From positions 1 to 7,780 of the forward strand of contig JALSSH010000534.1 in assembly GCA_026984385.1 (NCBI GenBank): a stretch of DNA of 7,780 bases, written 5' to 3'. The notes below the pieces were generated by a model. The model ran no database searches. It was not told the origin of the DNA and saw only the letters and a program-made list of their open reading frames with translations. How positions within the stretch are numbered: position 1 is the stretch's first letter; each line of letters begins with the position of its first letter. Below are positions 7,517-7,780 of this stretch, one piece after another. Made by a program: the position numbers and the translations under genes. Source of the DNA: Ardenticatenia bacterium. Its GTDB lineage: Bacteria; Chloroflexota; Anaerolineae; Aggregatilineales; Aggregatilineaceae.

Positions 7517-7548
7517 AAGGGCAGTTGCGCCGACTGCCCTTCTCTTTT
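7517..7548 (+). terminator. Intrinsic terminator after the Fe-S membrane protein gene
   Basis: A perfect 9-pair stem, AAGGGCAGT (7517-7525) with ACTGCCCTT (7533-7541), encloses the loop TGCGCCG and is followed by the U-rich tail CTCTTTT (7542-7548). It lies 31 bases after the TGA at 7483-7485 and is a textbook rho-independent terminator. It separates the redox gene from the secreted-protein gene, which must have its own promoter or rely on readthrough. Confidence 0.85.
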
Positions 7549-7556
7549 GCGTCTGG

Positions 7557-7573
7557 GCACAGACTGTTTGTGC
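7557..7573. repeat. Small inverted repeat between terminator and next gene
   Basis: GCACAGA (7557-7563) pairs with TTTGTGC (7567-7573) around a 3-base loop, 7 pairs including one G-T. It sits where the promoter or 5' leader of the gene at 7605 should be, so it could be an operator half-site pair or a leader hairpin. It is short enough to be chance. Confidence 0.25.
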
Positions 7574-7590
7574 TTAACGTCACAATTGAA

Positions 7591-7604
7591 GAGGTGAGGG
7601 GTTG
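7591..7604 (+). promoter_or_regulatory. Shine-Dalgarno site of the secreted-protein gene
   Basis: AAGAGGTGA (7589-7597) matches the anti-Shine-Dalgarno complement AAGGAGGTGA except for one missing G and lies 7 bases before ATG 7605. It selects this ATG over the TTG one codon upstream at 7602. Confidence 0.75.
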
Positions 7605-7780
7605 ATGGCTACATCGCATTTCCAAAGCCGCTTTCTAGCGCTTAGCGTGCTTTTGCTCGGGGTGTTGAGCGCTCAACTGGCGCTGACGCTGCCTTCGGCG
7701 GCGCAAGAGTTTTCTCCCACGCGACCACCGGCTACCCCCCTACCCTCTCCCCTGGCGCCTCAAACCGTGAGCGCGGACGT
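7605..7780 (+). CDS. Secreted protein with Pro-rich mature N-terminus (3' partial)
   Basis: The first 58 codons of a gene that runs off the window. The product begins with a typical Sec signal peptide: a short n-region ending in Arg9, a hydrophobic core (FLALSVLLLGVLSAQLALTL, residues 10-29) and a c-region PSAAQ, with cleavage most likely after Ala33. There is no lipobox Cys, so it is probably not a lipoprotein. The mature start is a Pro/Thr/Ser-rich linker (TRPPATPLPSPLAPQ), as often found before extracellular or wall-associated domains. Nothing of the main domain is visible, so no function can be given. The strong Shine-Dalgarno site and the upstream terminator mark it as the start of a new transcription unit. 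Confidence 0.75.
   Translation, partial: MATSHFQSRFLALSVLLLGVLSAQLALTLPSAAQEFSPTRPPATPLPSPLAPQTVSAD

Noticed and set aside
7482..7577. 31-codon frame whose ATG overlaps the TGA of the Fe-S protein (ATGA)
   Set aside because: The intrinsic terminator stem lies inside it, and the peptide shows no recognisable feature.
1..7780. CRISPR array, tRNA or rRNA genes, insertion sequence, attachment site
   Set aside because: No regularly spaced repeats, no cloverleaf or rRNA sequence noticed, no transposase or integrase frame and no terminal inverted repeats were found on reading both strands.

Overview
The window is GC-rich bacterial DNA, densely coded on the + strand only, with short gaps and clear Shine-Dalgarno sites. 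No rRNA, tRNA or other taxonomic marker is present. The gene set (a heterodimeric ABC exporter, a long membrane-anchored iron-sulfur reductase of the EMO/FadF type, large orphan proteins) and the protein style suggest a Chloroflexota-like bacterium, perhaps Anaerolineae or a relative. That placement is inference from gene content, not a sequence match.

Layout. Positions 2-1501 hold the 3' part of an ABC exporter half-transporter whose N-terminus lies outside the window. With no gap, 1502-3454 encodes its partner. Together they should form one heterodimeric exporter. The first subunit has a degenerate catalytic site (Asp for the Walker B Glu, Gln for the H-loop His) and the second has a deviant signature (LSQGQ), so one of the two ATP sites is consensus and the other degenerate. 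A 184-base gap follows (3455-3638) with a terminator-like hairpin and a second, very GC-rich hairpin, which probably ends the exporter operon.

Positions 3639-5402 encode a 587-residue protein of unknown function. Its middle looks like a diverged DUF6884-type domain. It is followed, after 61 AT-rich bases, by 5464-7485, a 673-residue membrane protein with an NarI-like cytochrome b part, two [4Fe-4S] motifs and two HdrB/CCG-type cysteine domains. The best guess is an electron-transfer-flavoprotein:menaquinone oxidoreductase, which would pass electrons from acyl-CoA oxidation to the quinone pool. A clean intrinsic terminator at 7517-7548 closes this unit.

At 7605 a new gene starts behind a strong Shine-Dalgarno site. 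It encodes a secreted protein with a signal peptide and a Pro/Thr-rich mature N-terminus, and it is cut by the window end.

The exporter, the orphan protein, the redox protein and the secreted protein have no evident shared pathway. I see no convincing new multi-gene system. The parts most worth a second look are the orphan DUF6884-like protein, the structured gap before it, and the divergent first CCG domain of the redox protein.
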